From assembly GCA_018650085.1 (NCBI GenBank), contig JABIGQ010000028.1:1-32202 (forward strand): a stretch of DNA of 32,202 nt. The letters are read 5' to 3'. Within the stretch, counting starts at the first letter, position 1. Each line of letters opens with the position of its first letter. Position numbers and translations under genes: made by a program. This stretch comes from Candidatus Magasanikiibacteriota bacterium (GTDB taxonomy: Bacteria; Patescibacteriota; Patescibacteriia; Magasanikbacterales; UBA922). The notes beneath the pieces were generated by a model that searched no databases, was not told the DNA's origin, and saw nothing but the letters and a program-made list of their open reading frames with translations. Below, piece by piece: positions 8,103-17,217 of this stretch.

Positions 8103-9186
8103 TCATATTATTGATGGTATAGTTTTGTTTTTGTAATGTAAGCCTTTTTGTATAAAGTTGCATATTTTCTTTATGTGTTAATGCGTATTGTATTTCTTTA
8201 GCTAACATTTCAGGATTATTAGGTTCTACTAATAATCCTGTTTTTTTATGGGCTATAAGAGAAGGTATTCCTCCGACTTTTGTAGCTATTATCGGTATTT
8301 TATTATTCATAGCTTCTAGAAGTGTGTAAGGTAATCCTTCTTTTTTTGATGGTAAACAAAAAATATCAAATGCTTTTAGGTATTGAGAGGCATTTTCTCT
8401 GTATCCAACAAATTTTATATTATTTAATAATAATTTTTCTTTTATATTTAAAAGTTCTTTTTTTTCTGGGCCATCACCAATAATGATAAATAATATCTTC
8501 TTTTTTTTTAGTATATTTGCAGCGTGTAATAATATATCGAGTCCTTTTGTTTTATAATGATTCGCTATAGTGCCAATAATAAATTTATCATTAGATATAT
8601 TTAGTGATTTACGTGCTTCTATCTTATTTAATATCTTTTGTGCAGATATTCCTATTGGGATTAAATGCATTTTCTTTTTTTGTATATGTATATTTTTTTC
8701 TCCAGATTTTTTATCTTGTGGTGAAAGTATTATAAATGCATGTTTTCTTTTTTTTGTTAATCTTTCAAGCCATTGATATATATTTTTTTTTATATGAGAA
8801 ATTGGTTCATTAAATACCCATCCGTGAACAGTATATATAACGAGTGGCTTTTTTTTTAATCCAATAGTTGCAAGAGAACAAATAATTCCGGCTTTAGTGC
8901 TGTTTATATGAATAATATCATATATTTGTGTTTTTATTAATTTGTGTATTTCTAAGATTGCAAGTATGTCTTTTATTGGAGATATAGTACGGATAAGCTT
9001 TTTGAGTTGTATAACTTTTATATTTTTTTTTAAAAGTCGATACTGTAAATCTTTTTTGCCTGTTTCTTCACCAATTGCGACACTGAGATCATATAGATCT
9101 TTATAGGAGTATGCTAAATCATATACGTATTGTTGTGCTCCTCCCCAAGTCCCTTGCGTGATGACATATAATAATTTTTTTTTCAT
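8065..9186 (-). CDS. Glycosyltransferase family 4
   Basis: KKPLVIYTVHGWVFNEP, IIGDGPEKKELLNIKEKL, FCLPSKKEGLPYTLLEAMNNKIPIIATKVGGIPSLI; overlaps 3' end of the 6027-8102 gene tail to tail. Confidence 0.9.
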   Translation of the reverse strand: MKKKLLYVITQGTWGGAQQYVYDLAYSYKDLYDLSVAIGEETGKKDLQYRLLKKNIKVIQLKKLIRTISPIKDILAILEIHKLIKTQIYDIIHINSTKAGIICSLATIGLKKKPLVIYTVHGWVFNEPISHIKKNIYQWLERLTKKRKHAFIILSPQDKKSGEKNIHIQKKKMHLIPIGISAQKILNKIEARKSLNISNDKFIIGTIANHYKTKGLDILLHAANILKKKKILFIIIGDGPEKKELLNIKEKLLLNNIKFVGYRENASQYLKAFDIFCLPSKKEGLPYTLLEAMNNKIPIIATKVGGIPSLIAHKKTGLLVEPNNPEMLAKEIQYALTHKENMQLYTKRLTLQKQNYTINNMITQTQSLYETLQ

Positions 9187-9190
9187 AAAA

Positions 9191-9241
9191 TTGACATGAG
9201 TTATATGATTGTAGTATACTATTATTCGCTAGATTAAGCAA
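9191..9241. promoter_or_regulatory. Bidirectional promoter with a shared palindromic -10 (TAGTATACTA)
   Basis: Plus: TTGACA 9191-9196 N18 TATACT 9215-9220. Minus: TTGCTT (9241-9236) N17 TATACT (9218-9213). Confidence 0.65.
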
Positions 9242-9246
9242 TTTTT

Positions 9247-10044
9247 ATGTTAAAAGTATCTGTTATCATGAGTGTGTACAATGGTGAGTCCTATGTACGA
9301 GAAGCGATTAAAAGTATATTGGGGCAAACATATACAGATTTTGAGTTTATTATTATTGATGATGGTTCAAATGATACATCTTCTAGTATTATACAGGATT
9401 TTTTTGATAAAGATAATAGAATACGGTGTATTACAAATAAAAAGTGTCTTGGGTTAACCGTTTCTTTAAATAAAGGGATTGCAGTTGCACAAGGGGAATA
9501 TATTGCTCGTATGGATGCGGATGATATTTCTATGACAAGAAGATTAGAAAAGCAAGTTGATTATTTAGATACACATAAAGAGGTGGGAGTAATAGGGAGT
9601 CAGGCATATATTATAGATGATAAAGGGGAAAAAATAGGAAAGAAGAACTTAGCACAATTAAATATAGATATAAAAAAAAGAATGTTGTTTAATAACCAGT
9701 GTATCCATAGTAGTTTGATGATCCGTAAAGATGTTTTAGATGATGTTGGTGGCTATAATGAGAGTTTTTTAAAGAGTCAGGATTATGAATTGTTGTTTCG
9801 TATATTATCAAAGTACTCTGTAGTTAATTTATCAGAGTATTTATTACAATGGCGATCACATGCAGGAAATATTTCTTATGCAAGTAGGCGACAACAATGG
9901 GATGCTATTCGAGCAAGGTGGTATGCTATATGGAGGTATGGTTTTTCATTTTTGTATGGTAGTGTGCATATTCTTATAAGAAGTGTGTGGTATCTATTTC
10001 CTATTACTGTACAGAAAAATTTATTATCTTTATCAAAAAAATAA
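9247..10044 (+). CDS. Glycosyltransferase family 2
   Basis: KVSVIMSVYNGESYVREAIKSILGQTYTDFEFIIIDDGSNDTS...YIARMDADD. Confidence 0.95.
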   Translation: MLKVSVIMSVYNGESYVREAIKSILGQTYTDFEFIIIDDGSNDTSSSIIQDFFDKDNRIRCITNKKCLGLTVSLNKGIAVAQGEYIARMDADDISMTRRLEKQVDYLDTHKEVGVIGSQAYIIDDKGEKIGKKNLAQLNIDIKKRMLFNNQCIHSSLMIRKDVLDDVGGYNESFLKSQDYELLFRILSKYSVVNLSEYLLQWRSHAGNISYASRRQQWDAIRARWYAIWRYGFSFLYGSVHILIRSVWYLFPITVQKNLLSLSKK

Positions 10045-10051
10045 TCTAGAT

Positions 10052-11176
10052 ATGAATAATGATTTACGACAAAAAAATTTAGGGTTATTTTTTACCTATG
10101 GAATGAGTTTAGAAAAATGGAAAAAGTATGGAATGTATGATAGAGAGCTTGCCTTATATAAATTAATTGCTAAAAAATTAGGAAAAGTATTTTTATTTAC
10201 TTATGGTGATGAGGATACTGGTTTTGTTGTAGATTTAGCAAAATATGGAATTGTTGTTTGTCATAAAAAAAAACATGTTCCTAATATAATATATTCATTG
10301 ATTCTTCCATTTGCATATAGAAGAGAAATGAAATCTATTGATATTATAAAAACAAATCAAATGATGGGAGTTTGGACTGCAATTATTGCAAAATGTGTGT
10401 ATAGAAAGCCTTTAATTACTAGAACAGGGTATACGTATAGTCGTTTTGCTTATTTAAAAAAGAAATATATCAAGTATATTTTTGGGAAAATCATAGAATG
10501 CCTTGCTTCTTTTTTTTCAGATAAAATTGTTGTAGCTACAAAAATAGAAAAACAGTATTATCCTACTTGGGTGTATAAAAAAATAACAATTATTCCAAAT
10601 TATGTAGATACTTCATTATTTAAACCTGATATATCAAAGAATAATGATAAAAAAGAAAAAAAGTTATTATGTATTGGGCGTCTGACAAAACAGAAAAATT
10701 TATTTAATCTTATTGAAGCTGTAGGTATAGTAGATAACGTCACATTACAAATTATTGGACAAGGAGAATTGAAAGAACAATTAATCGAGTTTGCAAAAGA
10801 AAAAAATGTACATGTAGAATTTTTAGGTGCTAAACCACATGAAGAATTACCTAAATATATAAATCAGGCTGATATATTTATTCTTCCAAGTTTTTATGAA
10901 GGGAATCCAAAGGTATTATTAGAAGCTATGGCATGTGGCGCATTGGTTATTGGTACGGATGTCGAAGGAATTCGGAAAATAATTTTAGATAGTAATGCTA
11001 TATTATCTGGTATAAATGTTAAACAATTGTGTGTTGCTATAAATAATTTGTTATTATATAATAATGTTGTAAAACAACAAATTAGTAAAAATATGCGTAA
11101 TTTTATCATAAATAATTTTAGCCTTGAACATGTTATTAAATTAGAAATAAAAAATATAGTATATATATTGAGTTAA
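10052..11176 (+). CDS. Glycosyltransferase family 4
   Basis: LLCIGRLTKQKNLFNLIEAV, IIGQGELKEQL, FILPSFYEGNPKVLLEAMACGALVIGTDVEGIRKII; start at internal ATG 10052 rather than 9983. Confidence 0.92.
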   Translation: MNNDLRQKNLGLFFTYGMSLEKWKKYGMYDRELALYKLIAKKLGKVFLFTYGDEDTGFVVDLAKYGIVVCHKKKHVPNIIYSLILPFAYRREMKSIDIIKTNQMMGVWTAIIAKCVYRKPLITRTGYTYSRFAYLKKKYIKYIFGKIIECLASFFSDKIVVATKIEKQYYPTWVYKKITIIPNYVDTSLFKPDISKNNDKKEKKLLCIGRLTKQKNLFNLIEAVGIVDNVTLQIIGQGELKEQLIEFAKEKNVHVEFLGAKPHEELPKYINQADIFILPSFYEGNPKVLLEAMACGALVIGTDVEGIRKIILDSNAILSGINVKQLCVAINNLLLYNNVVKQQISKNMRNFIINNFSLEHVIKLEIKNIVYILS

Positions 11177-11185
11177 TTGTTTATT

Positions 11186-11983
11186 ATGAGATATTTTGAT
11201 AGTAATTATCAGAGGTTAGTATATATAGAACAAAAAGCGGATCCTAAATACTGGGATAAACTTTGGGATGTGAAAAATTTTAAAAAAATAGTGTCGAGTA
11301 TAAGAAAAATAAGTTTTGTTTATTCAAATACTACAAAATATCTTTCAAAAGGTGCTAAGATTCTAGAAGGAGGCTGTGGTAAAGGACAATATGTGTATGC
11401 TTTGGATAATTGGGGGTATGATACATATGGTATTGATTATGCCAAAAATACGATTGAGCATATAAATAAACATTTCCCTGAGTTGCAAGTCATTTGTGGT
11501 GATGTGAGGAAATTACCATATAAGAAAGATTTTTTTGATGGGTATTGGTCATTTGGCGTGATAGAGCATTTTTATAATGGATATGATGATATTTTAAAGG
11601 AAATGAAACGAGTAATAAAATCAAATGGGTTTTTATTTATTACATTTCCACACATGTCTTTGTTAAGGAAAATAAAGAGCAAATTAGGGGGCTATCCATT
11701 ATTTGATACACAAATGGGGGACGATAATTTTTATCAGTTTGCGCTTGATTATAAAAGGGTGGTAAAGGATTTAGAGATGTATGGTTTTTCTTTAAAAAAG
11801 AAAAAATATTTGGATGGTGTGAAAGGATTAAAAGATGAGATATTGATAGGCAAAAAATATTTACAAAAATTATATGATGCTCGTAGTTTTGTGTTAAAAG
11901 TATTTAAACATTCTTTAGGAATCTGCTTAGCTCCTGTAACCTCACATAGTATATTATTAGTAATGGAATTAAAAGATAAATAA
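11186..11983 (+). CDS. Class I SAM-dependent methyltransferase
   Basis: ILEGGCGKGQYVYALDNWGYDTYGIDYAKNTIEHI; GYWSFGVIEHF; start at ATG 11186 rather than TTG 11177. Confidence 0.88.
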   Translation: MRYFDSNYQRLVYIEQKADPKYWDKLWDVKNFKKIVSSIRKISFVYSNTTKYLSKGAKILEGGCGKGQYVYALDNWGYDTYGIDYAKNTIEHINKHFPELQVICGDVRKLPYKKDFFDGYWSFGVIEHFYNGYDDILKEMKRVIKSNGFLFITFPHMSLLRKIKSKLGGYPLFDTQMGDDNFYQFALDYKRVVKDLEMYGFSLKKKKYLDGVKGLKDEILIGKKYLQKLYDARSFVLKVFKHSLGICLAPVTSHSILLVMELKDK

Positions 11984-11984
11984 T

Positions 11985-12629
11985 ATGAAGCAGAGAATGA
12001 TACAATTTATTTTAAAATACATATTATTTTTTCATAATTTTTTGTATAAACTTATTTCAAAGTTGGCTATTATAGCAAACCATGGTATACATCCAAAGCA
12101 TGATATTTTAAAATACGAAGAATTTTTTTTGAATTGTATTGATCCTGCGGATACTATTGTTGATATTGGTTGTAGTAGTGGGGAAGTAACTCGTGTTGTT
12201 GCTAGTAAAGCAAAAAAAGTAGTCGGTATAGAAATAGAACCAAAAAAGATTGCCAAAGCAAAAGGAAAAAAACATATAAATAACCTAACATATATAGTAG
12301 GTGATGCTACAAACTATACATTTGAAGATAAATTTGATAAGATTATTTTATCTAATGTTTTAGAGCATATTGAAAACCGTATTGACTTTTTGAAAAAAAT
12401 GCATACGATTTCTGATACAATACTTTTACGAGTTCCTATGATTGATCGTGATTGGATAACAATATATAAGAAACAATTGGATATTGAGTATAGGCTTGAT
12501 AAAACACATTATATAGAGTATACAATAAATTCTTTGAAAAAAGAGTTGAAAGAGTCAGGGTGGAATTTAGATTCTTTTTCAATTCAATTTGGGGAGTGTT
12601 GGGGCAAGCTTATAATGAAGAAAAAATGA
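11985..12629 (+). CDS. Class I SAM-dependent methyltransferase
   Basis: TIVDIGCSSGEVTRVVASKAKKVVGIEIEPKKIAKA...KIILSNVLEHIE. Confidence 0.87.
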   Translation: MKQRMIQFILKYILFFHNFLYKLISKLAIIANHGIHPKHDILKYEEFFLNCIDPADTIVDIGCSSGEVTRVVASKAKKVVGIEIEPKKIAKAKGKKHINNLTYIVGDATNYTFEDKFDKIILSNVLEHIENRIDFLKKMHTISDTILLRVPMIDRDWITIYKKQLDIEYRLDKTHYIEYTINSLKKELKESGWNLDSFSIQFGECWGKLIMKKK

Positions 12630-13690
12630 AATTTAAAAAAATAATACACTATATCATTGATATTATAAAAAATATTTTTTCAAAAAAAGATGTTATTTAT
12701 ATTATAGAAAATAGTAATTGGTCTATTGGGTGGGATGGTCATTATATTACTCGTGCATTGAAGTCATTTTTAAAGAGTGACTACAGAGTAACCTCAAAAT
12801 TTTTAGAAAACACGATTATTCATTTTGGGTCTATTCATACATTTTTAAAACAAGACTCTTTTGTCTCTATTTCTAGATCTAATAATATAGTAGTTACATG
12901 GTTTCATGTGGTTGCAGAAGACCCTCGTCTTAAAAAAGTACCTGAGTTAAATAAAAAAATAGATTTATTACATGTATCTTGTAATATTACAAAAAAGATG
13001 TTAGTCAAATATGGTATGCAGGAAGATAAGATTATCGTTATACCGCTTGGAGTTGACACTAAGATGTTTATTTCATCTAAAATAAAACAAAACATATTAA
13101 GAAAGAAATTAGATATATCGTCAGATGTTATTGTGGTAGGTTCTTTTCAAAAAGATGGTATTGGTTGGAAAGAAGGAAGTATCCCAAAATTAGAAAAAGG
13201 ACCTGATGTATTTTGTGATACTATAGAACAACTTGCAAAGAGGTATCCAATTCATGTATTATTAACAGGGCCAGCGAGAGGTTATGTAAAAAAACGCTTA
13301 AGTTCTCTTGGAATTAGATATACACATCGTTATTTAAAGAATTATATTGATATTGTTGATTATTATAATATATTAGATCTATATTTGATAACATCTAGAT
13401 ATGAGGGGGGACCTAAAGGACTTTTAGAAGCTTGGGCGTGTGAAATTCCTGTTATCTCAACTCAGGTTGGAATGGTTCAAGATATTGCGGATCATAAAAA
13501 GACTTGTTGGATAGCAGGCATAGAAGATGTTGATAGTCTAGTAAAAGGTATGGAATGGCTATTAGATAATGATATTAAAAGAAAAAACATAGTAAAAAAT
13601 GCAAAAAAACAAGTTCAATTGTATGATTGGGAACAAATAGGGTTTCTTTATTATAAAAAAATATATGAAAAAATTATTACGAAAAAATAG
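12626..13690 (+). CDS. Glycosyltransferase family 4
   Basis: LHVSCNITKKMLVKYGMQEDKIIVIPLGVDTKMF; LYLITSRYEGGPKGLLEAWACEIPVISTQVGMVQDI; ATGA overlap with upstream gene. Confidence 0.9.
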   Translation: MKFKKIIHYIIDIIKNIFSKKDVIYIIENSNWSIGWDGHYITRALKSFLKSDYRVTSKFLENTIIHFGSIHTFLKQDSFVSISRSNNIVVTWFHVVAEDPRLKKVPELNKKIDLLHVSCNITKKMLVKYGMQEDKIIVIPLGVDTKMFISSKIKQNILRKKLDISSDVIVVGSFQKDGIGWKEGSIPKLEKGPDVFCDTIEQLAKRYPIHVLLTGPARGYVKKRLSSLGIRYTHRYLKNYIDIVDYYNILDLYLITSRYEGGPKGLLEAWACEIPVISTQVGMVQDIADHKKTCWIAGIEDVDSLVKGMEWLLDNDIKRKNIVKNAKKQVQLYDWEQIGFLYYKKIYEKIITKK

Positions 13691-13709
13691 TAATATCCAG
13701 TTAGATAAG

Positions 13710-14486
13710 ATGAATACAAAATTATTTTCTAATGCTATAAAAGTATCAAAAAATAATGGAGTAAATGATTTTTTATGTTGGTTTGACAATAGTGAAACGA
13801 CAAGTCATGTTATTGTTTCGGGTTATCGAGATTTTTTTTCTTATATATTAGTTGATGAAGTATATAATTATATAAAAAACAAAGCCTTAAATTTATCTGT
13901 ATTAGATATTGGTTGTGGGGGGGGAAGGCTTATGAATGCTGCGGCCACTTGTTTTGAAATGGTTTATGGTGTAGATATTCATAATAACTTAGATATAACA
14001 AAGCAATTTTTACATTCTCAATCTAAAAATAATATTATATTAAATAATATACAAAATAAAATTTTTTTAATAGAAGATAAAAAAATAGATTTAGTATATT
14101 CATTTATTGTTTTTCAGCATATAATGACATTAGATTGTTTTAAGGCATATCTGTCAGAAATACAACGGGTATTACGAGATGATGGGATTGCTATTATTTA
14201 TTTTGGTAGACCTAAATATTTATCCCGTAAGGTTTTCCCATATTCAATTATTAATACATTATTTTATTTATTTGATAAATATATATATGAGCGGGTTATC
14301 AATTTATTGTTTAAAGGGTATAGAGAGTATCCTAATGTACCTGTGAATTATGTTAATTTGGTCGTTACTATGAGAAAAGCAAAACAATTATTTAAATATA
14401 ACGGGTTTATAATTATTAGTCAGGGTGTCTCTCGTAGGAAAGGTGGGTATGGGACACAGTATTATTTAGTTGTACAGAAAAAATAA
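13710..14486 (+). CDS. Class I SAM-dependent methyltransferase (start 13665 or 13710)
   Basis: VLDIGCGGGRLMNAAATCFEMVYGVDIHNN; YSFIVFQHIMTLDCFKAYLSEIQRVLRDDG. Confidence 0.87.
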   Translation: MNTKLFSNAIKVSKNNGVNDFLCWFDNSETTSHVIVSGYRDFFSYILVDEVYNYIKNKALNLSVLDIGCGGGRLMNAAATCFEMVYGVDIHNNLDITKQFLHSQSKNNIILNNIQNKIFLIEDKKIDLVYSFIVFQHIMTLDCFKAYLSEIQRVLRDDGIAIIYFGRPKYLSRKVFPYSIINTLFYLFDKYIYERVINLLFKGYREYPNVPVNYVNLVVTMRKAKQLFKYNGFIIISQGVSRRKGGYGTQYYLVVQKK

Positions 14487-14496
14487 TATTTTTTAT

Positions 14497-15378
14497 ATGA
14501 AATATAAACATATTAATGTATGTCTTTGTGCATATAATGCAGAAGCATTTATTGAAAAAACTATTAATAGTATTTTATCTCAAACATATACGCATTTTAC
14601 GTTATTTATAGTTAATGACGCGAGCACTGATGGTACCAAAAGTATTATTGAGCAATTTGTGAAAAAAGATAATAGAGTCGTATTTATTGATTTAAAAAAA
14701 AACATAGGAACATATGCAGCAAAAAATTTAGTATTAAAAGAGTTTGCTATTGGAGATTTTTGGGCACATCATGATGCAGATGATTATAGTGATTCAAAAC
14801 GCTTTGAAAAACAAATTGAATATTTAGAAAAATTTAATTTAGATGGGTGTGGTACTGCAATTAATGAATTTTATACGGATGGAATAAGTCCTCGTATTCC
14901 ATCTAATTTTCCTCTTGTATTAAATAATACAGATGGGTTTTATTATAGGGCTAACTATTATCCAGAAAAGATATCAACAGAAACTGTATTAGATAATATA
15001 GATGATTTAGCTAAATTAAAGATTGCTATGAATGGGTCTCTCATGTTTCGTTTAGATTTAGTACAGCAATTGGGTGGTTTTGATGGGCATACTCGGTTTG
15101 GGGCGGATTCTGATTTTTTATGGAGATTTATTACTTTTTATAATTTTGGTAATATACAAGAAGTATTATATAATCGTCGATTTCATGGTTCATCATTGAC
15201 TCAATCAAAAAAAACAGGGTGGAATTCTGATATAAGAAAGAAATATGCAAATGAGATAAAAGAAAAACATATCAAGAGGTTGAAATTTTTACATGAAAAT
15301 GAAAAAAAATTAGCCTGGAAGCACAGTGTTTATGATATGTTTTATCCAGAAGTATCTTATAATATATATAAAAAATAG
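14497..15378 (+). CDS. Glycosyltransferase family 2
   Basis: INVCLCAYNAEAFIEKTINSILSQTYTHFTLFIVNDASTDGTKSI...WAHHDADD. Confidence 0.93.
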   Translation: MKYKHINVCLCAYNAEAFIEKTINSILSQTYTHFTLFIVNDASTDGTKSIIEQFVKKDNRVVFIDLKKNIGTYAAKNLVLKEFAIGDFWAHHDADDYSDSKRFEKQIEYLEKFNLDGCGTAINEFYTDGISPRIPSNFPLVLNNTDGFYYRANYYPEKISTETVLDNIDDLAKLKIAMNGSLMFRLDLVQQLGGFDGHTRFGADSDFLWRFITFYNFGNIQEVLYNRRFHGSSLTQSKKTGWNSDIRKKYANEIKEKHIKRLKFLHENEKKLAWKHSVYDMFYPEVSYNIYKK

Positions 15379-15381
15379 AGT

Positions 15382-16461
15382 ATGAATAAACGTATTGGAA
15401 TTATTATTGATTCAAATCATTATCTAACAGATACAGGCCCTCTTTGTGCTGAATTAAAAGCACAACAGTTTGAAGTGTTTTTATTTGCAAATGGTGACAA
15501 AAAATTTAAGCCTGCAGATAACCCATATCTTCATAAAGAGCATTTATTGGAAGTGGTTCATGATGAAGTTGTCTGGTATACAGATTTAAAAGATTTATCT
15601 AAGAAATTAGAAAAAAAACAAGTTGTCGCAGTATTTACACAAGAAGCACTTCCTTTTGTTAATCAACCAAAATATTTTCAAAACAGAAAATATTTCATTT
15701 ATAATATTGTTCATAGTGTTGATAATTTTCATCCAAAAGCAATTGCAGCAGGTGTGATAGATAAGACTATAGCCCCATATGAAAGTTATGGTGATTATTT
15801 GGGATGGGAAAGAAAAGATTATGTTCCATTAGGAGTCCCAAAATATGATGTAGTTAATTTTTTAGATAAAGAAAAAATATTTAAGAAATACAATCTTCCA
15901 GGTAAATATATTTTGTTGCTTACACCAAATAATAATTTATTGAGTTGGTTTGTTGTTTATAGGATTTTACGGGAAGTGAAAAAGTCTGGGTATGTTGTCA
16001 TATTAAAAGGCAAGACGCCTAAATGTCATAAATGGATATATCGTTTGTTTGTAGATAAGTATTTTTTAAGTGATAGATCATATTATCCATTTGTAACTCA
16101 TGAACTTATTTCAGCTAGTGATGGTGTGATTGGTTTTGATACCACTGCTGTGGAAGAAATCTTAGTATTTGAAAAGCCTTTAGTTAATTTTTCTATTAAG
16201 CCTTATCGTGATAAAGCTGCACGTGAAGGGAATTTCAAACAATTTGTTCCTATGTGGGCATCAAAATTCTGTTTAGATCTTAATTTTTTTGATTATCAGG
16301 GTATAAAAGGACAATTTAAAAAATTACCAGAGTTTATGACCCATTTTTTAAAAAAAGGTGTTAATTATAAGAAAATTCAAAAAGATGTATTTTATGTTCC
16401 TGGAGAAGCTTCAAAACGAGTTGTAGATTATTTAAAAAATGAATTACATATAAATACTTAA
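15382..16461 (+). CDS. GT-B fold protein resembling CDP-glycerol/teichoic acid glycerophosphotransferase-type transferases
   Basis: DYVPLGVPKYDVVNFLDKEKIFKKYNLPGKYILLLTP..., ELISASDGVIGFDTTAVEEILVFEKPLVNF. Confidence 0.55.
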   Translation: MNKRIGIIIDSNHYLTDTGPLCAELKAQQFEVFLFANGDKKFKPADNPYLHKEHLLEVVHDEVVWYTDLKDLSKKLEKKQVVAVFTQEALPFVNQPKYFQNRKYFIYNIVHSVDNFHPKAIAAGVIDKTIAPYESYGDYLGWERKDYVPLGVPKYDVVNFLDKEKIFKKYNLPGKYILLLTPNNNLLSWFVVYRILREVKKSGYVVILKGKTPKCHKWIYRLFVDKYFLSDRSYYPFVTHELISASDGVIGFDTTAVEEILVFEKPLVNFSIKPYRDKAAREGNFKQFVPMWASKFCLDLNFFDYQGIKGQFKKLPEFMTHFLKKGVNYKKIQKDVFYVPGEASKRVVDYLKNELHINT

Positions 16462-16465
16462 TACT

Positions 16466-17083
16466 ATGAAAAAATATTTTATTTATGGAGTAATAATTGT
16501 ATTGATTAGTGTGTTGTTTGGTATATTTGTATGGTTTAAATCTTCCATTGATGAACAATCATATATGGACAAACAACATTGTGATCATTTAGATGATCGG
16601 TGGGGGAGTTTTTATGACAAACAAACGGACATTTCTTTTTGTTATAAATATGTGTGGGGAAAACCATATATTAACTTGGAGCAAGAAAAAAATAAAATAA
16701 GTAATATAAAAATTGCATTTGGAGAAAAAACTCAAGATAATCCAATTATTATTATCGCAAATAATGCATATATACATAAGAATAATGGTCCTGTTCGTCC
16801 AGATATTAAATGGGCGCAAGTGGATCTAGATATATTTGAAAATGATTTAGAAACATTATTTGGTAATGAAGAGGTTATTGTGCATAAAAATATTAAATTT
16901 TCTGGAAAAAATAGTATGCGTGTATATAGATCTTTAATCTTAGATGATATATTTGTAGAAAGAGTTGATTATTTTTTTCCAAAAGTACAGATGGGAAATA
17001 GTAATGATTATCATATGTATATAACAGGTTTATCTGAATCAGAAGCAGATATTGAAAATGTGATGAATAGTTTACATATATAA
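16466..17083 (+). CDS. Hypothetical membrane-anchored extracytoplasmic protein
   Basis: N-terminal TM segment FIYGVIIVLISVLFGIFVWF, then soluble domain with no recognised family. Confidence 0.7.
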   Translation: MKKYFIYGVIIVLISVLFGIFVWFKSSIDEQSYMDKQHCDHLDDRWGSFYDKQTDISFCYKYVWGKPYINLEQEKNKISNIKIAFGEKTQDNPIIIIANNAYIHKNNGPVRPDIKWAQVDLDIFENDLETLFGNEEVIVHKNIKFSGKNSMRVYRSLILDDIFVERVDYFFPKVQMGNSNDYHMYITGLSESEADIENVMNSLHI

Positions 17084-17084
17084 A

Positions 17085-17115
17085 AAAACATCAATTTTTC
17101 GTTAGTTGATGTTTT
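17085..17115. terminator. Intrinsic terminator
   Basis: AAAACATCAA(17085-17094)...TTGATGTTTT(17106-17115) immediately after the stop at 17083. Confidence 0.8.
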
Positions 17116-17122
17116 GTCTCAG

Positions 17123-17176
17123 CAATATAGATACACGTTATCTATATTGTAAGTGATGGGAATCATTTAGATTCCC
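17123..17176. repeat. Two further tandem hairpins between convergent genes
   Basis: CAATATAGATA-CACGT-TATCTATATTG (17123-17149) and GGGAATC-ATTTA-GATTCCC (17158-17176). Confidence 0.75.
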
Positions 17177-17217
17177 GTGGGGCGTGAACATATAAAGAAC
17201 TTGTTTTGTTGTGCCAG

